64,000 bases of DNA from assembly GCF_021369635.1 (NCBI RefSeq), contig NZ_JAJNBZ010000021.1, positions 1 through 64,000 of the forward strand, read 5' to 3'. This stretch comes from Paenibacillus profundus (lineage in GTDB: Bacteria > Bacillota > Bacilli > Paenibacillales > Paenibacillaceae). Every line of letters starts with the position of its first letter. Position 1 is the stretch's first letter. This document shows, one piece after another, positions 7,743 through 16,234 of this stretch. The position numbers and the translations under genes were made by a program. Under the pieces are notes generated by a model, which made no database searches, was not told the DNA's origin, and saw only the letters and a list, made by a program, of their open reading frames with translations.

Positions 7743-9435
7743 CATTTCCACTCCCTTCGTAAGGAATTGTCAGTGTCACACAGGTGCCTTTTCCTTGCGT
7801 GCTGTCGATGTGGATGCCGGAGTCCTCGCCATAGAGAAGCACTAAACGGCGATGAACGTTGTATAACCCGATATGCTGTGTCGTGTTATTTTGGCTTTGC
7901 AAGAGTTGATTGACGTTCTGCAACGTTTCCTCATCCATGCCTTGCCCGTTATCGCAAACCTCCAGCATCAGCTTCCCGGCAGAAGGATAGATACGGATTT
8001 CAATAAGCACATTGCTTTGGTTCTGATAGCCATATTTGATAGCGTTTTCAATTATTGGTTGAAGCAAAAGCTTAGGGACATATATATCCTGGGTTTCCTC
8101 CGCTACTGAAATCCGGTACTCCAGTCGTTCATTGAATCGAATGTGCTGCAGCTTCAAATAATCCCGCACATAATTCATGTCATCCTTCAGCTGGACGCTG
8201 CGATCATTCCCGATACTGTATCGAAGCAGTCTCGATAGAATCATGACGATGTCCTGCGCTTGATTCGCGTCAATCTTAATCGCATAGCGCAAGGTCTCCA
8301 GCACGTTGAATATAAAATGCGGATGGAATTGGGATTGCAGCTGCTTCACTTCGATAATGGTGCGGAGCTCGGACAGCTCTTTATTTTTCTTCATCAAATC
8401 CTTTAACCGATCAAGCATCGCATTATACTCATCGCCGAGAATTTCGAACTCGTCATCCGTCTGGATGTCGACATAGCCATTGAAATTCCCTTCGCGCAGC
8501 TGTGCCAAAGCAAGAACTAATTTATCGATCGATTCGGAATTGCGAGCAGACATTTTGTTCGACAGGAAATGAATGATGACCCATAACAGCAGGCTGGCAG
8601 CAAGGACAAAGACAGACACCGTGTAGTAGGTGTATTGCTCGGACTTGTAGGAATTGAGCGTGATCACTTGAATGGGTGTGCCCGGTATGCGCTTGGAATA
8701 CATGTAGTACGTCCCGTCGTTCAACAGTACATGCCCTTGAACGTCGAGCTTAGGGCTGAATTTGTTCAGCACGCCCTTGGTGACATTGCTGGTTGTGGCA
8801 ATTATCGTGTTATGTTCGTCGGTGATCATCGCAATTTCATTGTTTTGTTCAAAAATAAGCTTCTGCATGTCGGATTCATACAGTTGATAGACGATATATC
8901 CTATTGTTCGCTTGTCCTTGACAATCGCTTTGCCGAATGTATAGCTCGTATCGCGATCATGCGAGTAACGGAAGCTGTTCATTTCGGTCAGTGTCTCGTT
9001 CGGTCTCTGATTGATCCGGTTAATGAGATTGCTGAAGGCAAAGTTGGAATACAGCGCATCCGGCGAATCGGAGCTAGCCCGGAAGATGCCATTCGTATCG
9101 ACGATATGGAAGATGCTCTTGACCTTCTGGTTACTGTTGAATTCATAGAATTCGGAGTACACTTTATCACTGCCCAAATGCGTGGTCATATAGTTCATCA
9201 CAGCAGGAGAGACGGCCATCCGATTGATTTCTTCGTTATATTGTTGAAATACCTCTGCCATGGAATGACTGATGGATTGGGCAGCCTCCGATGTTTTTTG
9301 AGTTAAGTTCATTCTTCCATTAATAATGGTGAAAATAAGAAATAATACGATTAAAATGGAAAACGGAATAACCGTGTAGAGTCGAAATAAGTGACGGGTT
9401 GACTCCTTGAAGTTACGAATCTTTTTTTGTTCCAT
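7735..9435 (-). CDS. YesM-like sensor histidine kinase
   Basis: A 566-residue membrane kinase. TM1 lies at about residues 18-42 (LYTVIPFSILIVLFLIFTI). An extracellular sensor region of about 230 residues follows (Cache-like), then TM2 near residue 280 (VSVFVLAASLLLWVIIHFL) and HAMP (ALAQLREGNFNGYVDIQ..DEFEILGDEYNAML). The His_kinase motif is QSQFHPHFIFNVLETL with the phosphorylated His in Q-F-H-P-H-F. The HATPase_c domain shows N (PIIENAIKYGY) and G1 (DNGQGM) boxes. The ATG at 9433-9435 follows GGTGGAGG. It pairs with the overlapping response regulator and lies downstream of the afu-type ABC genes on the same strand, so it probably senses extracellular substrate, perhaps through the binding protein. 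Confidence 0.88.
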   Translation of the reverse strand: MEQKKIRNFKESTRHLFRLYTVIPFSILIVLFLIFTIINGRMNLTQKTSEAAQSISHSMAEVFQQYNEEINRMAVSPAVMNYMTTHLGSDKVYSEFYEFNSNQKVKSIFHIVDTNGIFRASSDSPDALYSNFAFSNLINRINQRPNETLTEMNSFRYSHDRDTSYTFGKAIVKDKRTIGYIVYQLYESDMQKLIFEQNNEIAMITDEHNTIIATTSNVTKGVLNKFSPKLDVQGHVLLNDGTYYMYSKRIPGTPIQVITLNSYKSEQYTYYTVSVFVLAASLLLWVIIHFLSNKMSARNSESIDKLVLALAQLREGNFNGYVDIQTDDEFEILGDEYNAMLDRLKDLMKKNKELSELRTIIEVKQLQSQFHPHFIFNVLETLRYAIKIDANQAQDIVMILSRLLRYSIGNDRSVQLKDDMNYVRDYLKLQHIRFNERLEYRISVAEETQDIYVPKLLLQPIIENAIKYGYQNQSNVLIEIRIYPSAGKLMLEVCDNGQGMDEETLQNVNQLLQSQNNTTQHIGLYNVHRRLVLLYGEDSGIHIDSTQGKGTCVTLTIPYEGSGNDV

Positions 9436-9590
9436 GTCGCCCTCCACCTATGATAAGCCCTTTCAACACTATTATACTGACTCGCAGTTGACAGCTGATA
9501 ATCCAAATACAACCAAGCCGGCCCTCATGCTGCAGGTACCGACTTGGATGTAGATGAATCTATTAAAAATACGGGTTCAAAAGCAACTTT

Positions 9591-11246
9591 TTAAAGTGAG
9601 ACTTCTTTTTGTCCGGATAATCGAAGGAAGACGAGCAGCGATACGACCGTAATGACGGTAAGAATCGTGGACAGTGCTGCGGCAACGCCATAGTTCCCGC
9701 GAATGACCTCGGTATAAATGGCAACCGTAACGGTCTTCGTCTTGCCTGTATATAAGATGATAGAGGTACTTAATTCAGTAATGATGGTAATCCAGCTCAA
9801 AATTGCACCGGAGACCACGCCTGCCAGCATCATCGGCAGGGTAATCTTGAAGAACGTTTTCATCTGGGAAGCCCCCAGGCTGATGGCTGCTTCTTCAATC
9901 CCATCGTTAATCTGATGCAGAATGGCTGCACTCGATCGAATCGTATAAGGAAGACGCCGAATGACGAACGAGATGATCATGATGAGTGCGGTTCCGCTTA
10001 TTGCCAGCGGCTTATTGTTGAACGTAATCAACAAGGCAATCCCTAGAATGGAGCCAGGCACGATATAAGGGAACATCGTGAAAATATCAAGTGTGTTCGT
10101 TAAAGCATTCTTTCTACGAACAGTTACATAAGCGATCAGAATCGCGAGCAGGATAATGACGACCAGCGACACGATGGCTAGGAAGAACGTGTTCGTAATG
10201 ACGCCGCCGATATTATTGAAGGCATCCCGATAGCTTTGCAGCGAGAATCCGTCAACAAAGATTCGGCCGTTCGATTTCAGGAATGAAGTATAGATGACAT
10301 ATAGCTGCGGCAAAAGCGCGATTAACGTATACAGATAGATGACTGCATGTGCTGCTATGTTGCCGATTCCTTTTTTTTTCTTGGCTTCAATCGGGTGCAG
10401 CGCGCTCATCGTGAAGGCTTTGCGATTGGCCACGAATTTTTGCAGCAGGAAGATCGCGGTTGCGAACAATACGACAATGACGCTGATTGCGGCAGCAAAG
10501 CCGTCATCGCCGCCGACCTCACTGATGAATTCGTTAAAGATCAATACAGGGACTGTCTTGAACCCTTCACCAATCAGCATCGGCGTACCGAAATCGGCGA
10601 GTGCGCGCATGAATACGAGCAGACCGCCAGCGAGCAAGGTTGGCGTAATGAGCGGGAGCAGCACTTTGCGCATTTTGCTGAAGCCGCTATAGCCCATGCT
10701 TTCTGCTGCTTCCATTAGCGATTGATCCACATTCTTAAGTGCCCCTGATACATACATGAAGATAAGAGGGACCATTTGCAGGGTCAATACCACCAAAATA
10801 CCCGTAAAGCCATATATATCAGGCATCGTAATCCCAAATGTGTTGCTTACGAATTTGGTAATGACGCCGCTTCTACCTAACAGCAAGATCCAGGAGTAAG
10901 CTCCAATGAACGGAGCCGACATCGACGAGAGCAGGATCAATATCCGAATGGTTGAATTCCCTTTAATCTTAACGGTAGCCATGATATAGGCAAGCGGTGT
11001 TGCAATGATAGCCGCAAGGGCGGTTACACAGACGGTTACTTTTATACTGTTGAATAGTGCATTGGTATAGTAAGGTTTACTGAAAAACTTCACGAAATAG
11101 GCGAGTGAAAAGTCACCAGTCGTACCGTTGTAAAAGCTTTTGAACAGCATCGTAAATAAAGGCAGGGCCAGGAACAAAATATAGAAAGCAAAGATCAGGA
11201 ACGAAATGTTAGTCCAGACGTCAAATCGTTTGCGCGTCCCCTTCAT
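9591..11246 (-). CDS. afuB: AfuB-like ABC transporter permease (fused two-unit)
   Basis: A 551-residue inner-membrane permease with two BPD_transp_1 units in tandem, each about 270 residues and six predicted membrane spans. The first carries the EAA loop ESMGYSGFSKMRKVLLPLITPTL and the second EAAISLGASQMKTFFKITLPMML. This double architecture is typical of the ferric/sugar-phosphate FbpB-AfuB group. It forms the translocation path for the AfuA-like binding protein, powered by the AfuC-like ATPase. The ATG overlaps the ATPase stop (ATGA), so the genes are coupled. Substrate specificity follows the binding protein, for which hexose phosphate is favoured over Fe(III). Confidence 0.85.
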   Translation of the reverse strand: MKGTRKRFDVWTNISFLIFAFYILFLALPLFTMLFKSFYNGTTGDFSLAYFVKFFSKPYYTNALFNSIKVTVCVTALAAIIATPLAYIMATVKIKGNSTIRILILLSSMSAPFIGAYSWILLLGRSGVITKFVSNTFGITMPDIYGFTGILVVLTLQMVPLIFMYVSGALKNVDQSLMEAAESMGYSGFSKMRKVLLPLITPTLLAGGLLVFMRALADFGTPMLIGEGFKTVPVLIFNEFISEVGGDDGFAAAISVIVVLFATAIFLLQKFVANRKAFTMSALHPIEAKKKKGIGNIAAHAVIYLYTLIALLPQLYVIYTSFLKSNGRIFVDGFSLQSYRDAFNNIGGVITNTFFLAIVSLVVIILLAILIAYVTVRRKNALTNTLDIFTMFPYIVPGSILGIALLITFNNKPLAISGTALIMIISFVIRRLPYTIRSSAAILHQINDGIEEAAISLGASQMKTFFKITLPMMLAGVVSGAILSWITIITELSTSIILYTGKTKTVTVAIYTEVIRGNYGVAAALSTILTVITVVSLLVFLRLSGQKEVSL

Positions 11247-12349
11247 AGCTGATCGCCCCTTGTATAGTTCAATTCACCCGTGGCATCGTATACATTGATT
11301 TTATCCGTCTTCACTTTCAGATAAATGATTTGACCAGGTTCTAGTATTTGTGCGGTTTTCGATTCCTGCGTAATTTCCACGCGTTGACCGGATTCCAAAT
11401 CGACAAAGTAATGCGTGTTCTGTCCCAAAAATACGCTGTGTACAATGGTCGCCTTCATGCCGGTTTGATCCTCGGTAATAATGAATTCCTCAGGTCGAAC
11501 CGAAATTTTGACGTTAAGTTCAGCTTGCTTATTCGATACCGGAAGTTGAATGTTAGAGATTTCTTCCGAATAGCTTGAACCGAAATGCAGGCTATAGCTG
11601 CTCGCTTGGCGCGTTAAGCTTCCTTCGATAATGTTCGTGCGACCGATAAAGGTAGCAACGAATACATTCGCAGGACGTTGATAGATTTCTTGAGGCGTGC
11701 CCAGATGCTGAATGATGCCTGATTTCATAACTGCAATGCGATCGGACACGGCCATCGCTTCTTCCTGATCATGCGTTACGTAGACGGTTGTGATTCCGAC
11801 TTCTCGTTGAATGTCTTTGATCGCGTTCCGCATGTCGACCCGCAGCTTGGCATCCAGGTTGGATAGCGGCTCATCCATCAGCAGCACATCCGGCCGGATG
11901 ACGATCGCTCTGGCTAGCGCAACGCGCTGCTGCTGGCCGCCGGACAGGTTCTTCGGCATGCGATCCTTGTATTGTTCGATTTGAACGACCTTCAAGATTT
12001 CATCTACTTTGGAGCTAATCTCCGCTTTGGATAATTTTCGATTCTCAAGTCCAAATGCGATATTTCCTTTGACGGTGAGGTGAGGGAAGATGGCATAGCT
12101 CTGGAACACCATCCCGATATTCCGCTTACCCGGTTCGACTTGATTAATGACACGCTCGTTAAAATTAATCGTTCCGCCTTCAATGCTGTTGAAGCCGGCA
12201 ATCATGCGCAGCAGCGTTGTCTTGCCGCATCCCGAAGGACCAAGAAGGGTGAAAAATTCACCCTTCTTAATCTCCAGGGACAACTCAGGAATGACGGTGG
12301 TATCGCCATATTTTTTTACTAGGTCTTTTATCGTTATTGTCACGCTCAT
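11243..12349 (-). CDS. afuC: AfuC-like ABC transporter ATPase
   Basis: A 368-residue ATPase of the POT/FbpC-AfuC group. Walker A is GPSGCGKTT (about residues 35-43), the signature is LSGGQQQRVALARA, Walker B is VLLMDEPLSNLD and the switch is VYVTHDQEEA. A C-terminal TOBE_2 regulatory domain follows from about residue 235. It couples ATP hydrolysis to substrate import. The ATG at 12347-12349 sits seven bases after AGGTG and is preferred over a GTG at 12358. It is cotranscribed with the permease (4-base overlap). An inverted-repeat element separates it from the upstream binding protein gene and may reduce read-through. Confidence 0.88.
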   Translation of the reverse strand: MSVTITIKDLVKKYGDTTVIPELSLEIKKGEFFTLLGPSGCGKTTLLRMIAGFNSIEGGTINFNERVINQVEPGKRNIGMVFQSYAIFPHLTVKGNIAFGLENRKLSKAEISSKVDEILKVVQIEQYKDRMPKNLSGGQQQRVALARAIVIRPDVLLMDEPLSNLDAKLRVDMRNAIKDIQREVGITTVYVTHDQEEAMAVSDRIAVMKSGIIQHLGTPQEIYQRPANVFVATFIGRTNIIEGSLTRQASSYSLHFGSSYSEEISNIQLPVSNKQAELNVKISVRPEEFIITEDQTGMKATIVHSVFLGQNTHYFVDLESGQRVEITQESKTAQILEPGQIIYLKVKTDKINVYDATGELNYTRGDQL

Positions 12350-12375
12350 TGTTGTCACCTAACCTTTTAGAGGTA

Positions 12376-12443
12376 GTCAAAAAGTCCGTTTTTGATCACG
12401 AAGCACGGCAGAAGGTAACTCGCTGAAAACCGGACTTTTTGAC
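12376..12443. repeat. 68-bp inverted-repeat element inside the afu operon
   Basis: A perfect 13-bp inverted repeat (gtcaaaaagtccg / cggactttttgac) encloses a 42-base interior and fills the gap between the binding-protein stop and the ATPase start. The interior segment tttttgatcacgaag recurs at 60017-60043. It could act as an attenuating terminator on the minus strand. It may belong to a small dispersed repeat family. Confidence 0.7.
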
Positions 12444-12456
12444 ACGCTATTATAAA

Positions 12457-13479
12457 TTATTTGATGCTTGTGAACAGAGAGATGTATTGCTCGATGATTT
12501 CGGATTTATGCTCACTTACATAGTCCGTATCTTCATCAATCATGTTGATGTTGGCATATGGCGTCATGTAATCTCCAAGCTTCGTATCTATACGAAGCGG
12601 ACGGTTCGTTAATTGCGTGCCGAACGCATCTTGCGCTTCTTGTGAAAGAATGAAGTCGATGAACTTCTTGGCATTGTCCATGTGCGGTGCGTCTTTAATA
12701 ACAGCGGATGCTGCATCCAGGAATACGGCGCCTTCTTTCGGATACACGACTTCTACAGGTGCACCGTTTCTGACATACGTGTTAGAAGGGTCTTCGTAAG
12801 TTAAGCCAACAACATATTCACCGTCAGCGACACTCTTGTGAACCGCACCGGAACCGCTTGCAATTTTACCATCTAGATTCTGAATCAATTTGCTAACATA
12901 GTCCCAGCCTTTCGGATTCTCGTAGTCGCCGCCCATTGCTTTCAGCATATTGGTTAGCTGAGCGAAGGCAGAGCTTGAGCTTGCCGGGTCAGCAGAAGCA
13001 ATTTTTCCTTTTAGCTTTGGATTTAGCAAATCTTCATAGCTTTCAATTTTGATATCGCCGATCAAGTTCTTGTTCACGAGGAGCACGCTTCCATCTGAAA
13101 TATAAGGAGTAGCGAAGCCCGTAGTATTGCGATGACCTTCAATTAAATATTGGTCTTCAGGTGATACGTAAGGTTCGTACAGGTCGGCATGTTCACGGAA
13201 ACCAGCCATCGAACCACCGAACATCACGTCAGCATAGGGATTTTGTTTTTCAGACTGTAAGCGCTTAAAAATCTCGCCCGTTCCAGCCGTTACAAGCTCA
13301 ACCGTAATCCCCGTTTTCTTTTCAAACATTGGAATGATGGTCTTGATGATTTCTTCGCTATTCGGACTGTAGATGACGAGTTTATTTGATGAAGCTGAAT
13401 CCGACTCACTATTTCCACAACCGCTCAGCGCCCCCACAACTAGCATGCAAGCTATCAGCAACATAGAAAACCTTTTCAT
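12457..13479 (-). CDS. afuA: AfuA-like substrate-binding lipoprotein
   Basis: A 340-residue exported lipoprotein: the signal peptide ends in V-G-A-L-S-G-C with lipid Cys at about residue 21, then an Asn/Ser linker. The mature part starts LVIYSPNSEEIIKTIIPMFE, the periplasmic-binding type II fold (SBP_bac_6 type). Recalled AfuA proteins share the blocks ELVTAGTGEIFKRLQSEK, FATPYISDGSVLLVNK and ASADPASSSSAFAQLTNML. AfuA was first labelled ferric-binding but is established as a hexose-phosphate receptor. The paired tyrosines of true FbpA iron sites are not evident. It would deliver substrate to the fused permease. It is the first gene of the operon and is probably controlled by the adjacent YesM/YesN-like pair. 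Confidence 0.8.
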   Translation of the reverse strand: MKRFSMLLIACMLVVGALSGCGNSESDSASSNKLVIYSPNSEEIIKTIIPMFEKKTGITVELVTAGTGEIFKRLQSEKQNPYADVMFGGSMAGFREHADLYEPYVSPEDQYLIEGHRNTTGFATPYISDGSVLLVNKNLIGDIKIESYEDLLNPKLKGKIASADPASSSSAFAQLTNMLKAMGGDYENPKGWDYVSKLIQNLDGKIASGSGAVHKSVADGEYVVGLTYEDPSNTYVRNGAPVEVVYPKEGAVFLDAASAVIKDAPHMDNAKKFIDFILSQEAQDAFGTQLTNRPLRIDTKLGDYMTPYANINMIDEDTDYVSEHKSEIIEQYISLFTSIK

Positions 13480-13492
13480 TTTTTATTCCCCC

Positions 13493-13527
13493 TGAACTGA
13501 GTTCATTTTCGTTGCATGTTTATTGTA
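13493..13527 (-). promoter_or_regulatory. Promoter region of afuA with a 13-bp palindrome
   Basis: On the minus strand TACAAT (13527-13522) is a likely -10 with a poor -35, as expected for an activator-dependent promoter. A perfect palindrome tgaactgagttca (13493-13505) lies between it and the ribosome binding site. Confidence 0.4.
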
Positions 13528-13823
13528 GCAGTGTTGGTACCGCTTACAGAATCCCACAATCCGAAAACATTGTCTAAAATTCGCAAGTGATTTTTAAGGA
13601 AAAAAGAAAAGGTTTGATTGACATTTTGTTCGTTGATTAACAAAGGAATAATATTTCCTATTGAGAAGGATGTATCACTGTAGTTGGGTGAAAAGATAGT
13701 TCATTAGAAGGGGATATATATAGTTCTGTAGAATCATGTGTATAACTGTGGAAAATTGTTGTTGTATAGTAAAACTTTATGAGACGATCAATTATTACTC
13801 TGAATAAGTAAGGAGGGGTTAAG
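13528..13823. other. Divergent intergenic region before the defence island
   Basis: AT-rich region between afuA (minus) and the RloC-like gene (plus). TTGACA occurs at about 13618 without a well-spaced -10. No coding potential is seen. Base composition changes here, towards the AT-rich island. Confidence 0.4.
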
Positions 13824-16103
13824 TTGATTGAGAAAATTCTGTTAAAAGACGTAGCTTCATATAATCACACAGGTGTTACTCTAGATAATTTGAAAAAGAT
13901 CAATATTATTTATGGCAATAATGGTTCAGGGAAAACGACATTATCAGAACTAATTCGAAATTCGAACGACTTTCCAAGCTGCTCTATTGATTGGCAAGGC
14001 AATAAAAAGATAGCAACCTATGTGTATAACCGTAATTTTGTGAAGGAGAACTTTCTTCAAGGTAACCCTATTAAGGGAATCTTCACTCTAGGTAAAGACT
14101 CTGTGGAAGCACAGGCGAAGATTAGTGACTTGAAGGAAAAAATTAATAAGCACGATGAAGAAATTAGTAATCGATTAGCATTAGTTGAAGATAAAAAGAG
14201 AGAATTATCAGAATTAGATCAAAAGTTTAAAGAAGCTTGCTGGAAGTTAATGAAAAAAGTAGAAGTCGATTTCAACGAGATGCTCAAGGGAGTTCGAAAT
14301 TCTAAAGAAAAATTTATGTCCAAGTGTATTGAAGAATCAAAGTCGAACAAACGAGAACTAAAATCATTAGAAGATATTAAATCTAAAAAGCAAAGTTTGT
14401 ATGATCGTAAGGAAGAGTTTATTACTAAACCATCGATCATTAGATTTGATTCAGTATTAGAATCGGATTCTATTTTCTCCAAAAGGATCATTGGTAAAGA
14501 AGACGTTGATTTAGCTGGACTAATCACGAGTTTGCAAATCAGTGACTGGGTAAATCAAGGGGTTATGATCACAAAGAAGACAGATGGTATATGCCCATTT
14601 TGCCAACAAACGCTCCCTGAATTTTTTGAGGAAAAACTGAATAATTATTTTGATCATACATATGAATCGCAAGTCAAAGAATTAAGTGATACATCTGATC
14701 GATATATTCAACACATTTGGTACATCGTCTCGCAAATTGAAAGTACATTGAAGAATGAGAATAATACGTTTATTGATCACGTGAAAGTGCACAACTTATT
14801 AACTCTTATACAATCAAAAGTCGACGAGAACAAACTGTTAATTGAACAGAAGAAGAAAGAACCTAGTAAAAGTATAAAGCTGGCGGGAATATCTACGTTC
14901 GTTGATAGTACCAATGAAGAGATTATGAAATCTAATAAAAAGATCGATGAGTTTAATAGGTTAATTGAGAATAGTCGCTTGGAAAAGGAAAATTTAATTC
15001 GGGACATGTGGCGTTATATCGTAGAAGAGAATCGAGAAAGCTCAGATGATTACAATTCAAAGAAAGCAGCCATAGACAAAACTGTACGTGGTCTAGAAGG
15101 GGCCATTGCGAAGAAGAAGCAATATAAAGATGGATTTGAAAAGGAACTGGGTATTTATCAGCAACAGATTACAAATGTGGAGCACTCCATCAACCAAATA
15201 AATAGTATTTTAAAAGCGTTTGGATTCAATAATTTTAAACTTGCTTCCGCTCCAGGAGAAGGGAATTATCAAATCGTACGTGAGAACGGGGAAGAGGTCA
15301 GTGAAACACTAAGTGAAGGGGAACAGACACTCATCACTTTTTTGTATTTTTATCAACTATTGAAAGGTAGTAATGATATTAATGAGATTGTGACGAAAAA
15401 AGTTGTTGTTATAGATGATCCAATATCAAGTCTAGATAGTACGGTTCTATTCATGGTTAGCAGTTTGGTGAGGGAATTGATGTTTGATTGCAAAGAGAAT
15501 AGATTAGATATTAAACAACTTTTTATTCTCACACACAATATATATTTCCACAAAGAAGTAACGTTTAGCCAAGGAAAAAAGAACTTTAGTGAAGGCAGGT
15601 ATTGGATTTTGAGAAAGGTCAATAATGTTACAACTATTCAACCGTACTCGAATAATCCAATCAAAACATCCTATGAAATGCTTTGGAAGGAATTGAGAAA
15701 TCCCTATAATCAAAATGTAGTTTCCATTCAAAATATAATGAGAAGAATTCTTGAGAATTACTTCAAGTTTTTTGGGAATATGGACATTAATGATTTTGAG
15801 AAATATTTTGAGATGGAACAAAAAATAATTTATCGTTCATTATTGTCATGGTTGCATGATGGATCACATTCTATTAATGAAGATTTATATATTGAAAGTA
15901 ACGGTGATGCAATAGATAGATATATGGAAGTATTTAGGGAGATATTTCTTAAAACAAACCATTATGCACATTACGAAATGATGATGGGGGATGCAACAGA
16001 GTCTGCCAATATAGCTCACCAAGATCAGGCTGTTCATGAGGGACTAGGAGAAATCGCATCCGGGATGAAGGAAGCTGCAAGTACCGTTCCCGAGACGATA
16101 TGA
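13824..16103 (+). CDS. rloC: RloC-like AAA_13 ATPase, candidate anticodon nuclease
   Basis: A 759-residue protein. It has a split ABC ATPase head: Walker A G31-NNGSGKTT, signature L-S-E-G-E-Q near residue 495, Walker B VVVIDDP around residue 530 and H-loop L-T-H-N. Between these lie long coiled coils with a zinc-hook motif C257-P-F-C260, the feature that separates RloC from PrrC. The C-terminal domain has R640-x3-E644 followed 34-38 residues later by H678 and H682. This spacing resembles the Arg-Glu-His triad I recall for PrrC tRNA-Lys anticodon nuclease. The role would be tRNA cleavage on phage or DNA damage, aborting infection. It starts at TTG with AAGGAGGGG upstream. It stands directly before hsdMSR, as PrrC often does with its host restriction system. 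The ATPase is certain; the nuclease assignment is inference. Confidence 0.8.
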   Translation: MIEKILLKDVASYNHTGVTLDNLKKINIIYGNNGSGKTTLSELIRNSNDFPSCSIDWQGNKKIATYVYNRNFVKENFLQGNPIKGIFTLGKDSVEAQAKISDLKEKINKHDEEISNRLALVEDKKRELSELDQKFKEACWKLMKKVEVDFNEMLKGVRNSKEKFMSKCIEESKSNKRELKSLEDIKSKKQSLYDRKEEFITKPSIIRFDSVLESDSIFSKRIIGKEDVDLAGLITSLQISDWVNQGVMITKKTDGICPFCQQTLPEFFEEKLNNYFDHTYESQVKELSDTSDRYIQHIWYIVSQIESTLKNENNTFIDHVKVHNLLTLIQSKVDENKLLIEQKKKEPSKSIKLAGISTFVDSTNEEIMKSNKKIDEFNRLIENSRLEKENLIRDMWRYIVEENRESSDDYNSKKAAIDKTVRGLEGAIAKKKQYKDGFEKELGIYQQQITNVEHSINQINSILKAFGFNNFKLASAPGEGNYQIVRENGEEVSETLSEGEQTLITFLYFYQLLKGSNDINEIVTKKVVVIDDPISSLDSTVLFMVSSLVRELMFDCKENRLDIKQLFILTHNIYFHKEVTFSQGKKNFSEGRYWILRKVNNVTTIQPYSNNPIKTSYEMLWKELRNPYNQNVVSIQNIMRRILENYFKFFGNMDINDFEKYFEMEQKIIYRSLLSWLHDGSHSINEDLYIESNGDAIDRYMEVFREIFLKTNHYAHYEMMMGDATESANIAHQDQAVHEGLGEIASGMKEAASTVPETI

Positions 16104-16234
16104 TGGGGATACATTGATCTATCTTGCACATAGCTTGTAAGACTTGATGGTGTATAATGAGTTGAATATAAGTAGTAGTTATGTGCGATTTAGAGGAAAT
16201 TTTAGAACTTTGAACTCGAGATAGGGGAAGAAGC

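Noticed and set aside
8635..9306. 223-codon frame antisense to the histidine kinase
   Set aside because: The kinase has all domains intact on the other strand; the shadow has no features.
12457..13479. Ferric-iron binding protein (FbpA) for the afu locus
   Set aside because: The paired Tyr iron ligands are not evident and the block pattern fits AfuA, a hexose-phosphate receptor.
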